Positions 17,008 to 24,500 of a DNA stretch of 49,877 nucleotides are shown here, piece by piece. The stretch lies in contig JADMKE010000053.1 in NCBI GenBank assembly GCA_018780035.1, positions 1 through 49,877 on the forward strand. The letters are read 5' to 3'. Made by a program: the position numbers and the translations under genes. Each line of letters begins with the position of its first letter. Position 1 is the stretch's first letter. The DNA is from Candidatus Sericytochromatia bacterium. Lineage in GTDB: Bacteria > Cyanobacteriota > Sericytochromatia > UBA7694. The notes under the pieces are model-generated. The model was not told the origin of the DNA, made no database searches, and worked only from the letters and a program-made list of their open reading frames with translations.

Positions 17008-17819
17008 ACTCTGCCCAGCTTTTGTCTTTGGTAAAAATACGATGATAACCGATTGTAACCAATCTCCTGGGCTTGAATCAACTGTTCGGCCCCCCCCACA
17101 AATAAAACCCCACCCTCACGCAGGGATTGGTAAAAATGTTGGTAGACCCGGTGTTTGGCTTCGCGGGTAAAATAAATCATGACATTGCGACAGGCAATCA
17201 GGTCAAAATTACCTGGATAATCGTCTTGCAGCAAATCGTGGTGAATAAAATGCACCTTCTGCCGCCATTGGGGTTTAAAACAATAGGCATCGTGCCGATT
17301 GTTTAAGCTGCAGGGCTCAAAAAAAGTGCTGATATCGGTTTTGTTGACGTTATGTAATAAGTCCGGTAAAAAAATGCCTGAACGGGCCTGTTCCACCGCC
17401 TCGCGGTCGATATCACTGGCAACAAAATGGCACTGATCGGCAATGCCGAGATGCTCCATCAACATCACCAAGGAAAAAATCTCGGCACCGACCGAACAGC
17501 CTGCACTCCAAATGCGCAAACGGCTGCGTTTGCTCAGCAACTCGGGCAGAATTTTTTGACGCAATTCCTGAAAGCGCTCGGGATTGCGAAAAAACTCAGA
17601 GACGTTGATGCTCAGCTCATCGAGAAAGCGGCGCACCTCGGCAGGCCGATCGCGCAGATAATCAAAAAAAGCCTGGAGCGTCTCACAGCGAGCCGCTTGC
17701 ATATATTCCTGCAAGCGCCGGTCCATTTGGACATTTTTATAATTTTCGAGGTTATAACCTGAGAGCTGATGAAACTGGCGCTTGAACAGACTCAGTTCAG
17801 CAAGGGGTATCGGCTGCAT
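17004..17819 (-). CDS. cheR: Chemotaxis methyltransferase CheR
   Basis: 271 aa, a normal length for a stand-alone CheR. The N-terminal helical CheR domain includes RRLQEYMQA and LSINVSEFFRNPERF. The SAM-binding motif is WSAGCSVGAEIFSL, slightly different from the usual WSAACSTGEEPYS. The methylase core continues with VASDIDREAVEQAR and ends FDLIACRNVMIYF, the family signature. CheR methylates glutamates on chemoreceptors. No C-terminal TPR is fused here, but a separate TPR-like protein is encoded immediately upstream. No receptor is present in this window. Confidence 0.95.
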   Translation of the reverse strand: MQPIPLAELSLFKRQFHQLSGYNLENYKNVQMDRRLQEYMQAARCETLQAFFDYLRDRPAEVRRFLDELSINVSEFFRNPERFQELRQKILPELLSKRSRLRIWSAGCSVGAEIFSLVMLMEHLGIADQCHFVASDIDREAVEQARSGIFLPDLLHNVNKTDISTFFEPCSLNNRHDAYCFKPQWRQKVHFIHHDLLQDDYPGNFDLIACRNVMIYFTREAKHRVYQHFYQSLREGGVLFVGGAEQLIQAQEIGYNRLSSYFYQRQKLGRV

Positions 17820-17837
17820 GTCTGGGCCTATCCCCTC

Positions 17838-18578
17838 TCATGCTGAAAAAATCCGCGAAAAAGCCAGGAATTCGGCCTGCAGATCTTTGAGTCGCAATTC
17901 AAATTGGCTGCCCGACAAAGCACGGGAAGCGGATTCTTCCCAGTGGATCTGCAGGCCTTTGTCGTGTAAATCAAAGCGCAATTCTGAGATGTCTGGAGAA
18001 GGCACCCCCAGGAGTTCGGCCAAGGGGGTGGGGCAAAATTGCCAGGCCTCACTCAAATCGCTCAGAGCCTGCTCCTGGCACTCTCCCAATTGCAGCAGGC
18101 AAAAACCCCTTTGAAAGAGCGAAAGGCCTTGTAAATAAGGGTCTTCGCTCATAAACAGGGCCAAAGTCAAATCTTCGACTGCTGAGGGCAAATTTTTCTG
18201 AAGGCGGTGCAGGGTACCTCGCAGATTGTAAATCGCCGCCAAAAAGGACAAATAACCTGTGTCTTGCTCACGTTCGTAGGCCCAATCGATGTCTTCAAAG
18301 CAGAGATCCGAAACTTCAGCTTGAATCAATTTGAGCAAACGGGTGGCATCTTCAATCGCCGCTTCGGGCTTGCGCCAAAGCGTATGAGCATAAGCCCGAT
18401 AACCCAAAAACTGGATTTGTTCGGCCAGCGAAATCCCGCTCGAAAGCGCCTGATTAAGCACCTGCACCGCCTGTTTGTAACGGGCTTGGCCAATTAAGTC
18501 AGCCGCTTTTTGTCGCCAGAGCTCGGCCTGTTCAGCCGAAACATGTTGTATGAAAGTAGAGCCAGCTTGAGATTTCAT
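17838..18578 (-). CDS. TPR-like helical protein of the chemosensory operon
   Basis: 246 aa. At least four TPR-like helical pairs can be seen: LIGQARYKQAVQVLNQAL, LGYRAYAHTLWRKPEAAIED, IYNLRGTLHRLQKNLPSAVED and LFQRGFCLLQLGECQEQALSD. No enzymatic motif, signal peptide or membrane segment. In some chemosensory systems CheR carries a C-terminal TPR tail; here the equivalent may be a separate subunit. That is inference from position. The final 60 residues (FDLHDKGLQIHWEESA ...) may form a different fold. Confidence 0.75.
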   Translation of the reverse strand: MKSQAGSTFIQHVSAEQAELWRQKAADLIGQARYKQAVQVLNQALSSGISLAEQIQFLGYRAYAHTLWRKPEAAIEDATRLLKLIQAEVSDLCFEDIDWAYEREQDTGYLSFLAAIYNLRGTLHRLQKNLPSAVEDLTLALFMSEDPYLQGLSLFQRGFCLLQLGECQEQALSDLSEAWQFCPTPLAELLGVPSPDISELRFDLHDKGLQIHWEESASRALSGSQFELRLKDLQAEFLAFSRIFSA

Positions 18579-18605
18579 CGTCTGAGCGATCCTTGCAAAA
18601 AAATA

Positions 18606-19136
18606 TTAACCGCCCTCAGCAGAACCAAAACCACCCCGAAGCGGCTCTGGACGGATATTATAAACTTCTGCTGGAAAGAGCCCCGCAAGGTATTCAACAA
18701 TGTCTTTGACCGAGATAATCCCACTCAAGACACCGTCATGATCGACGATCGGAATATGCCGAAATCCGCCCACGGTCATGCGGTTGAGCGCAAAGGCAAT
18801 TTTGTCTTCAATAAAAAGACTGACGGGATCGGGAGTCATAAAATCTTTCAGCGGGGTTTGCAGGAAGTCGGGAGCTGCTTTTAAAACTTTAAACAAAACA
18901 TCTCTTTCGGTAAAAATACCCACGGGTTGGTTATTTTCGACCACGACCACAGCCCCAATCCGCTTGGCCTGCATCAATTCAATCGCCTCTTGCAGAGTGG
19001 CAGATGGAGACAAGGTGATGGGTTTGCGTGGAGACAGACGGCGGATGGTTTCTGCGCTGATTGCGGTTTTAATTGGGTCATGAACCATATAATCACTCAA
19101 ATCGTCGGCATCGAGCATTTCATCCATCAACGTCAT
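18606..19136 (-). CDS. Tandem CBS-domain protein
   Basis: 176 aa. Two CBS motifs: the first around PITLSPSATLQEAIELMQAKRIGAV (36-60) followed by VGIFTERDVL, the second around TPDPVSLFIEDKIAFALNRM followed by RHIPIVDHDGVLSGIISVKDIVEYL. CBS pairs bind adenosine nucleotides and act as energy or ligand sensors. About 35 extra N-terminal residues precede the first motif and no catalytic domain is attached. AAAGGAGGG lies six bases before the ATG. It is the first gene of the operon that continues with TPR, CheR, HDOD and CheA, so it may link nucleotide status to that pathway; this is inferred. Confidence 0.88.
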   Translation of the reverse strand: MTLMDEMLDADDLSDYMVHDPIKTAISAETIRRLSPRKPITLSPSATLQEAIELMQAKRIGAVVVVENNQPVGIFTERDVLFKVLKAAPDFLQTPLKDFMTPDPVSLFIEDKIAFALNRMTVGGFRHIPIVDHDGVLSGIISVKDIVEYLAGLFPAEVYNIRPEPLRGGFGSAEGG

Positions 19137-19222
19137 GGCGGAACCCTCCTTTGGTCTGTTATGCCTAAAATTGGCTGTTGAGATGGGAACAGCCCTGTTT
19201 TGGGGCTTTCTGAACTCTTTCT

Positions 19223-19231
19223 ATTTTAGCA
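19223..19231 (-). promoter_or_regulatory. Extended -10 promoter, chemosensory operon
   Basis: TGCTAAAAT on the minus strand, about 86 nt before the CBS-protein ATG. The sequence is identical to the elements before korA, the Ser/Thr kinase, the Fic gene and the 22.6-kb gene. Confidence 0.5.
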
Positions 19232-19253
19232 TGTCCTGCGGATCGGGGAAATC

Positions 19254-19793
19254 TTAAAACCACCCGTAGCCAGTCTCTTCAACCACCTGCCCAGCCATCT
19301 CCAGGCTGCGCTGCAAGCAGACTTTCCCACCTTGGGAAGCGTAAAAGCCACACGCTTTTTGGTTGCGGCTGGCGACCCAAACCAGAATCGCAGAATAACC
19401 CTGGGCCCGGAGCAAATCAAAGCCTTTAAACAAAAGGCGTTTGCCCCAGCCTTGCCCCTGCCAGGCATCCAAGAGATAAAGGGCGTAGATCTCGCCTTGA
19501 AAATCCGGCAAACCTGTGCGCTCGGGGCCGCCACAGACAAAACCGACAATTTGCCCTGTGGGGCTTTCGGCCACCCAGACCCAGTTGGAGGGCTGGGTTT
19601 GCTCTGGACTGGAGGGTTCCAGCCATTTGGCCCAATTTTCTGTGCGCTCAGCGAGGGAAAGCTGATCAAGCAATTGATCAGCCAAAATCCCCCGGTAGGT
19701 GCTGAGCCAAGAATCAATATGCACCTGGGCAATACCTCTGGCATCGGCCTGATTGGCCTGGCGCAAGATCATGCCAGCGTTCTCGGAAGTCAC
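19254..19793 (-). CDS. GNAT-family N-acetyltransferase
   Basis: 179 aa from a GTG; an ATG at 19772 (MILRQANQAD) is an alternative. The GNAT fold is clear. The N-terminal strand LRQANQADARGIAQVHIDSW is followed by VAESPTGQIVGFVCGG, EIYALYLLDAWQGQGWGKRLL (acetyl-CoA binding, the Q/RxxGxG/A site) and WVASRNQKACGFYASQGG. Substrate unknown. It starts 7 nt after the desaturase-like gene on the same strand, so it is probably co-transcribed with it. Confidence 0.85.
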   Translation of the reverse strand: MTSENAGMILRQANQADARGIAQVHIDSWLSTYRGILADQLLDQLSLAERTENWAKWLEPSSPEQTQPSNWVWVAESPTGQIVGFVCGGPERTGLPDFQGEIYALYLLDAWQGQGWGKRLLFKGFDLLRAQGYSAILVWVASRNQKACGFYASQGGKVCLQRSLEMAGQVVEETGYGWF

Positions 19794-19800
19794 TGTGCGT

Positions 19801-20523
19801 TTAAGCTCCCTGGTTCTTTTGCACGCCGATCAAAGCCAAGAACTTTTCCATGCGGGGAAAGAACTTGATGGCTCTGAGCAGCGGATTCAACCAGCCAGTG
19901 GTAATACAATAATAGGTATCAAAAGGGGGCGTGTGGTGGATATTGTGGTGGTGGGTCTCCAAGACCAGCCGGTACTCTTGCATAAAGAGCATCCAGGCCG
20001 GTTTTTTCGGCAAATGCGCCCATTTGTGGAAGAGGTTGGTGAGCACCAAAAACAAATTGGCCAGCGTGGCAAAGAGCAGGAGCGCACTGACCAGCGGCCC
20101 ACGTCCGGCCAGATACCAGGCGCCAATAAACGAGATAATCATGGGCACCACCCAGAGGCAGACGTGGCCGACCGTAAAAACCAGACCGCTGTTGCAGATA
20201 TCTTCGGGCAGGTCGTGGTGCACGCGAAACAATTCAATCGTCTGGCCAAAGACCGGGGTTTGGGGAGAGCCATAATTGTCAAAAAACCAGTGAAAGAGGC
20301 CCGAGGTAAAATCGCTGGCCAAGACACCGCCCGCAAAGAGCAGGGGCAGGCTCCAGGCGTAGCCACTTTGTCCGAGTACTGTGGCAGAGAGCCAGACACT
20401 GAGGGCAATCAGAGGCCAGGTCAGCCAGACCGAAACATGCAGCAGAGCCGTGTAAAAGGGGTGGTTTTCTTCGACACGGGCGGGGGGGGCTTCAGAAAGG
20501 GGTGAATCGGGGTGAGTGATCAT
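19801..20523 (-). CDS. CarF/PEDS1-like lipid desaturase (plasmalogen or FAD4-type)
   Basis: 240 aa with about four membrane segments. The whole histidine pattern of the lipid-desaturase family is present: DFTSGLFHW (71-79), FRVHHDLP (99-106), HKWAH (166-170) and ETHHHNIHH (189-197), then YYCITTGWLN. This family includes CarF and animal PEDS1, which introduce the vinyl-ether bond of plasmalogens, and plant FAD4, which desaturates palmitate on phosphatidylglycerol. I cannot decide between these by eye. Two iron atoms are expected. It is a membrane enzyme, probably acting with cytochrome or ferredoxin. The GNAT gene follows. Confidence 0.85.
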   Translation of the reverse strand: MITHPDSPLSEAPPARVEENHPFYTALLHVSVWLTWPLIALSVWLSATVLGQSGYAWSLPLLFAGGVLASDFTSGLFHWFFDNYGSPQTPVFGQTIELFRVHHDLPEDICNSGLVFTVGHVCLWVVPMIISFIGAWYLAGRGPLVSALLLFATLANLFLVLTNLFHKWAHLPKKPAWMLFMQEYRLVLETHHHNIHHTPPFDTYYCITTGWLNPLLRAIKFFPRMEKFLALIGVQKNQGA

Positions 20524-20547
20524 AATTTTCTAGCTCCTAATTGGCTT

Positions 20548-20556
20548 ATTTTAACA
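20548..20556 (-). promoter_or_regulatory. Extended -10 promoter, desaturase gene
   Basis: TGTTAAAAT on the minus strand, 24 nt before the ATG of the CarF-like gene. It faces away from a second extended -10 at 20596. Confidence 0.45.
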
Positions 20557-20595
20557 CAGAGCAAAGGTTGGCTTTGGGGGTTAAGGGGGATGGCT

Positions 20596-20604
20596 TGTTA
20601 TAAT
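20596..20604 (+). promoter_or_regulatory. Extended -10 promoter, truncated exported protein
   Basis: TGTTATAAT, a perfect extended -10, 63 nt before the ATG at 20668. Confidence 0.5.
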
Positions 20605-20667
20605 TTGAGGTGGCCCAAAACAAAATTGGGAGATTTTGCAACGCACTTTAAATCACAAGGAAAAATC

Positions 20668-20874
20668 ATGCATCAGCTCAAAATGAGACGGTCTCTGACA
20701 CTGGTCGTGTTGCTCTGTCTTGGGTTTGCCAACCCTGTTCTGGCCGAAACGCAGCCTCAAAAGCTGCAGGCTGAAAAATTGGCACAGCAACTCAGTGAGC
20801 ATTATGCCAGCAAAAATCTGGCCAAACTGGATGTTGCTTCCTCAGCTTTAATTATTTTTCTCGTTAGGTGCTAA
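20668..20874 (+). pseudogene. Short exported protein, probably truncated at its 3' end
   Basis: 68 aa from MHQLKMRRSL, with AAGGA eight bases upstream. A full signal peptide ends at NPVLA, followed by about 30 helical residues (KLQAEKLAQQLSEHYASKN). The frame then ends in a hydrophobic tail unlike the rest (SSALIIFLVRC). It has its own strong promoter and ribosome-binding site but almost no mature protein. I infer that a longer gene was cut by insertion of the Fic gene segment, whose promoter begins inside the last codons. It could instead be a genuine small secreted peptide. Confidence 0.5.
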
Positions 20875-20877
20875 AAT
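20869..20877 (+). promoter_or_regulatory. Extended -10 promoter, fic
   Basis: TGCTAAAAT at the end of the truncated exported-protein gene, 43 nt before the Fic ATG. Confidence 0.45.
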
Positions 20878-20920
20878 ATAATCATATTTCTGGCCAGATA
20901 ATTCTTTTGCTGGGGGTGGG

Positions 20921-22423
20921 ATGAACCTAAAGCCTTTGGGATACACTGCTCTAATCCAAAAGTATGACCTTGCAGTGATGCCACATTATTGCAGTTCGTA
21001 TCTTTTAAACTCAGGTGTGATGCGGGTTGAAAGGGTGGGAGAGCAGATTCAAACCTTTTACCCTGCTAAATATGAACCGGGTGAAAGTGACGGAGACCAA
21101 CTCAGTTTTGCCTTGAAATATGAAGGTGTTCATCTTTCCCTGCTGGATCGCCTGTTTCAATTGATGCCTCCCCGCGAACTCTGTGCCTATTTGATTCAAA
21201 AGCCCACGGGCAAATATGTTCGGCGAATTTGGTTTTTTTATGAGTTTCTGACAGGGCATCGGCTTGAATTGCCCGATTTGCAGCAGGGCAATTATACCGA
21301 CCTTTTGGATCCAGAAAGGTATTATGTCAATCCCCAGCCAGACAAGGTGGGCAGGCAAAGGATCAATGTCAATTTCTGGGGCACTTCGCGTTTTTGTCCT
21401 GTGGTGCGACGCACAGAAATACTCAAACAATTTGAGCAGATGGATCTCTCTGCACGTTGCAGCCAAGTGATTGCTGCGTATTCTCCGCATTTACTCAAGC
21501 GGGCTTTGGGGTATTTGTATACCCGTGAAACCCGCTCTTCGTTTGAAATTGAGCAGGAGCAACCGACTACAGATCGGGTGGCCCGTTTTGTGCAACTGTT
21601 GCAGTTGGCGGAACGAGACGACTTTTGCCAAAAAGCAGCCTTGATCGATTTACAAAATCGCACAGTCGATCCCCGTTTTTGTGATCACGATTATCGCCAG
21701 ACCCAGAATTATGTCGGTGAAACGGCCCATTGGCACCAAGAAATTATCCATTTCGTGGCTCCCAAACCCGAAGATTTGCCCGAACTGATGGCCGGTTTGA
21801 TTGAGACCCATCAAAAAATGGGGAAAAAAGGTCTTTCGCCTGTGATTCATGCTGCCATCATTGCCTATGGCTTTGTTTTTTTTCACCCCTTTGAAGATGG
21901 CAATGGCCGCATTCACCGTTTTTTAATGCACAATATTTTGGCGCGTCGGGGCTTTTCTCCCAAAGGCATTATGTTTCCCCTCTCGGCTTGGCTGCTCAAA
22001 CAGCCCCTGGCCTATGAGGCCTCGTTGGATGCTTTTTCCAAGCCCCTGATGCCCCTGCTGGATTATGACCTCGATTCAGAGGGGCAAATGACCGTTCACA
22101 ACCACACAGCAGATTTTTACCGCTATCCCGACTTGACGCCCCAAGCTGAGGCCCTGTTTGGATTTATTCAAGCGACCCTGGAAAAAGAATTGGCGCCCGA
22201 ATTGGCATTTCTCTTGCAATATGACACCTGCAAACAGGCTCTGCAAAACACACTGGATTTGCCTGATCGCCAGATAGATTTGTTTATTCGCTTCTGTTTG
22301 CAAAACCAGGGACAGCTTTCGGCAAGCAAACGCAAGCGCCATTTTGCTGAATTAACAGATGCCGAAATCGCAGCGTTGGAGGCGGCTTTTCAGGCGGCTT
22401 TTGGTGAAGGCGCTCGCATTTAA
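20921..22423 (+). CDS. Fic-family protein (AMP- or nucleotide-transferase)
   Basis: 500 aa. The Fic core motif HPFEDGNGRIHR begins at H322, with all catalytic residues intact. The likely auto-inhibitory helix SSFEIEQ is at 206-212; it resembles the [ST]xxxE[GN] class II motif with Q in place of G/N. An N-terminal 200-residue region and a C-terminal region with a probable winged-helix segment flank it. Fic enzymes move AMP from ATP onto protein hydroxyls. No separate antitoxin gene lies next to it, which fits internal inhibition. The target is unknown. It begins the accessory-looking stretch of the window. Confidence 0.9.
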   Translation: MNLKPLGYTALIQKYDLAVMPHYCSSYLLNSGVMRVERVGEQIQTFYPAKYEPGESDGDQLSFALKYEGVHLSLLDRLFQLMPPRELCAYLIQKPTGKYVRRIWFFYEFLTGHRLELPDLQQGNYTDLLDPERYYVNPQPDKVGRQRINVNFWGTSRFCPVVRRTEILKQFEQMDLSARCSQVIAAYSPHLLKRALGYLYTRETRSSFEIEQEQPTTDRVARFVQLLQLAERDDFCQKAALIDLQNRTVDPRFCDHDYRQTQNYVGETAHWHQEIIHFVAPKPEDLPELMAGLIETHQKMGKKGLSPVIHAAIIAYGFVFFHPFEDGNGRIHRFLMHNILARRGFSPKGIMFPLSAWLLKQPLAYEASLDAFSKPLMPLLDYDLDSEGQMTVHNHTADFYRYPDLTPQAEALFGFIQATLEKELAPELAFLLQYDTCKQALQNTLDLPDRQIDLFIRFCLQNQGQLSASKRKRHFAELTDAEIAALEAAFQAAFGEGARI

Positions 22424-22473
22424 AGGGAGCTGGGGGCTCCAGTGGGTGCAATCCTCTGACGTTCGGGCTGCAC

Positions 22474-22530
22474 CTTCGACTGTCTCGACTCTCCTTCGGC
22501 TTCGCTCAGGCAAAGCTCGACAGACATCTC
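22474..22530. repeat. Small dispersed repeat (REP-like), second copy
   Basis: It holds CTTCGAC, TCTCGAC and CGCTCAG in the same order as the minus-strand reading of the element at 199-248, plus a TCGACAGACATCTC arm partly complementary to its left side. It fills most of the gap after the Fic gene. No gene is visible in 22424-22583. Confidence 0.4.
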
Positions 22531-22583
22531 AGGAAACGAAGGGGAATCCTGATTGGCCTCAATTCTGAAGCGAATCAGTCGCG

Positions 22584-23153
22584 TTAAAATCTCCCACCAT
22601 CCTGATTTTTATAACGATAGCCGTTGTGACCTGGAACCCACCCTGTTCGCCCATTTCCCCATTGAATTTTGACCCACCAATCCAAAGAGGGAGGAGATGA
22701 AAACTGCCCCCAACAGTGTGGATCTTTACCGAGACACCTTTTTGTCGCATCATCAGTATAGGGGCTGACCATCAGGGACTCTGTATACATTTTGCCCTTA
22801 AACCACACCAAGTAACTGCCTTCACCATAATAGGTATAGACCACCAATTGATCGTTGGGTTGGTAAGGTTGATGGGCTTTGGTGACGGTAAAGATCTTGC
22901 CATAGGTGATGACATGGCCCGTTAACGCTTGAATGGGCATTGTTTTGGGCAATAAAGCAATTTGTCTGGATTTTAAACTGGGAGCCTGAAAAACCGGGGT
23001 CTTTTGAAGGGTTACCCATTTGCCGTAAACACAGTATTCATAGGGACAAGCCCCATAATCGGTAAAAAAGCTGGGCGCGCGCAGCAACTCTCTCACAGCA
23101 GCACCGGCAACCATCCAGATCATGAGAGATGCAATGGGGATCACGTACATCAT
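22584..23153 (-). CDS. Hypothetical membrane-anchored protein with SH3-like parts
   Basis: 189 aa from MMYVIPIASLMIWMVAGAA, a single N-terminal membrane anchor or signal. A cysteine pair (ACPYEYCVYGKW) opens the mature part. An SH3-like stretch follows: TLQKTPVFQAPSLKSRQIALL then GHVITYGKIFTVTK, and the C-terminus ends WWVKIQWGNGRTGWVPGHNGY, like the last SH3 strands. Further cysteines flank KRCLGKDPHC. I do not recognise a named family. GGGGGG precedes the ATG. Probably a periplasmic protein. Poor similarity to housekeeping families and its setting suggest an accessory gene. Confidence 0.65.
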   Translation of the reverse strand: MMYVIPIASLMIWMVAGAAVRELLRAPSFFTDYGACPYEYCVYGKWVTLQKTPVFQAPSLKSRQIALLPKTMPIQALTGHVITYGKIFTVTKAHQPYQPNDQLVVYTYYGEGSYLVWFKGKMYTESLMVSPYTDDATKRCLGKDPHCWGQFSSPPSLDWWVKIQWGNGRTGWVPGHNGYRYKNQDGGRF

Positions 23154-23186
23154 TTCCCCCCAAAAACAGATACAAGCTTAAAAATG

Positions 23187-23195
23187 ATTTTAGCA
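23187..23195 (-). promoter_or_regulatory. Extended -10 promoter, 22.6-kb membrane protein
   Basis: TGCTAAAAT on the minus strand, 33 nt before the ATG at 23153. Confidence 0.45.
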
Positions 23196-23209
23196 CAGCC
23201 CCCAAAATC

Positions 23210-23234
23210 CCTCGACAATTAACCTCGACAATTA
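23210..23234. repeat. Tandem 12-bp direct repeat
   Basis: CCTCGACAATTA occurs twice, at 23210-23221 and 23223-23234, separated by one A. It lies upstream of the promoter of the 22.6-kb gene and could be an operator or a replication-slippage scar. Confidence 0.5.
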
Positions 23235-23259
23235 GCATAGACCCTTGGGTTTTCTCTCT

Positions 23260-23331
23260 TTACCCCATCCAAATATGGGGTTTATGCGCGCGGATCAAGG
23301 CCTGCTCTTCTTTGGACAATTTTCGTGACAT
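23260..23331 (-). CDS. Tiny ORF, 23 aa
   Basis: Reads MSRKLSKEEQALIRAHKPH then IWMG. Its ATG directly follows the stop codon of the 28-aa ORF (TAGATG). The charged helical start looks protein-like. It may be a remnant of a longer gene. Confidence 0.25.
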   Translation of the reverse strand: MSRKLSKEEQALIRAHKPHIWMG

Positions 23332-23418
23332 CTATTTGAATTGGGTTTCCTCCCAAGCGCAAACGACCATGGCTTTGCTGCTACCCAAGCGGCTTTCTGG
23401 GCCATTGAAATAGTTCAT
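23332..23418 (-). CDS. Tiny ORF, 28 aa
   Basis: Starts MNYFNGPESRLGSSK, three bases after the stop codon of the 252-aa exported protein, and ends WEETQFK. The tight spacing suggests a translated unit or the decayed 3' part of a neighbouring gene. Confidence 0.25.
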   Translation of the reverse strand: MNYFNGPESRLGSSKAMVVCAWEETQFK

Positions 23419-23421
23419 ACT

Positions 23422-24180
23422 TCACTCATCTTCATCGTTTGCTTTGTCTTTGGGTTTCCATTTCGTGGGGTTATCTGGCCCATAATAGATTTTCATGTCT
23501 TTTAACATTTTGGGAATCGCTTTATGGGCTTCTTCCTGCATAAAGGCAGCCAGCACTTTAGGGTAATAGGCCTCGTTTAAAATGAACCATGCTTTGCCTA
23601 TTTTTCCTGAGTTGCGAATGGGTAAATCTGCATAAGAAACCAAGTATTGTTCTATGGTCTCATGCTCTTGTTTGAGATAAGCATAGAGCAGGTGAGGGTA
23701 GTTTTGGGTATACATTTTGACACGGTGATCTGCGGGCAAGGCCTCGATTTGGGGCAAAGGAGAGCCCTTGTGATTTTTATTGACGATAAAAGGCCAATCG
23801 AAATAGCTGTACCCAACAATTTTCAGGTGTTTATCCACGATCAAAATTAATTTGATATAAGCATATTCGCTATTCGTCATCACCAAAGCTGTATAGCTTT
23901 TGATATTATGTACTTTGACTTTTTTGCCATAGGTCTTTTCCAGTTCCTGCTTGAGGGTGGAAATACTTTGCACTTGTCGTCCATAATAAGGTTCTATAAA
24001 AACACCATTATATCCCAATGCTTGTGTATTTAAATTTCCATCGTTAAAAACGGAACCAGTTGTCCAAGCTTCACTATAAGTGCGGTCAAAGCCAATTGGG
24101 ATGGCATTTGCATCTATAGTAACAGACAGAAAGAACTGGCTTGCTAACATACCACTAGCTATTATTTTGTTTATAAACAT
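23422..24180 (-). CDS. Hypothetical exported protein
   Basis: 252 aa from the ATG at 24180, chosen because AGGAG lies nine bases before it; a TTG six bases further upstream is also in frame. A signal peptide ends near TIDANA. The mature protein is mixed alpha/beta, rich in Tyr and Lys, with KLILIVDKHLKIVGYSYFDWPFI in the middle and an acidic tail (KANDEDE). No motif I recognise. It is visibly more AT-rich than its chromosomal neighbours, suggesting transfer. Two very small ORFs follow in the same direction. Confidence 0.6.
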   Translation of the reverse strand: MFINKIIASGMLASQFFLSVTIDANAIPIGFDRTYSEAWTTGSVFNDGNLNTQALGYNGVFIEPYYGRQVQSISTLKQELEKTYGKKVKVHNIKSYTALVMTNSEYAYIKLILIVDKHLKIVGYSYFDWPFIVNKNHKGSPLPQIEALPADHRVKMYTQNYPHLLYAYLKQEHETIEQYLVSYADLPIRNSGKIGKAWFILNEAYYPKVLAAFMQEEAHKAIPKMLKDMKIYYGPDNPTKWKPKDKANDEDE

Positions 24181-24186
24181 GAACAA

Positions 24187-24500
24187 TAACTCCTGTATTG
24201 AAATACTATATTAAGCACACTCAATGGTCCATTGGTGTCATTTGAATTGAGAGATAATTTAATTCGAATACTGTATTTTTCATTAAACTTAACCACCAAT
24301 ATAGCGGATTGTCCGGTTTGCTTTATTTTTGATAAACAATGGATTTGAGCCCTGTTTCATCAACGGCAACATAAGAACCCAAAGGCACTGGGCTAATCAA
24401 ATTTAAAAAAGAGTAGCTCTGCGCGCCCCCCTTTGGGGGACTCAATTGATTACCCCTGGTTGGCATCCACATCGTCAGGGCCTATGATAAGATCTTGTGT
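24187..24500. other. AT-rich gap between divergent genes
   Basis: 314 nt with no strong gene. It holds a small candidate ORF on the minus strand (24323-24472) and a C-rich/G-rich hairpin (CCCCC-CTTT-GGGGG, 24426-24439). No clear promoter for the toxin gene was found, although a ribosome-binding-like AAG lies near 24490. Confidence 0.4.
24323..24472 (-). CDS. Candidate small protein, 49 aa
   Basis: Begins MWMPTRGNQLSPPKGG and continues with a protein-like stretch, LNLISPVPLGSYVAVDETG, ending IVYQK. It lies upstream of and in the same direction as the 252-aa exported protein. It could be the tail of a decayed gene or chance. A frame stop (TAG) lies four codons before the ATG. Confidence 0.25.
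   Translation of the reverse strand: MWMPTRGNQLSPPKGGAQSYSFLNLISPVPLGSYVAVDETGLKSIVYQK

Noticed and set aside
19226..19744. Alternative minus-strand frame overlapping the GNAT gene
   Set aside because: The GNAT frame carries the acetyl-CoA site and fold pattern; this frame is Arg/Trp-rich noise.
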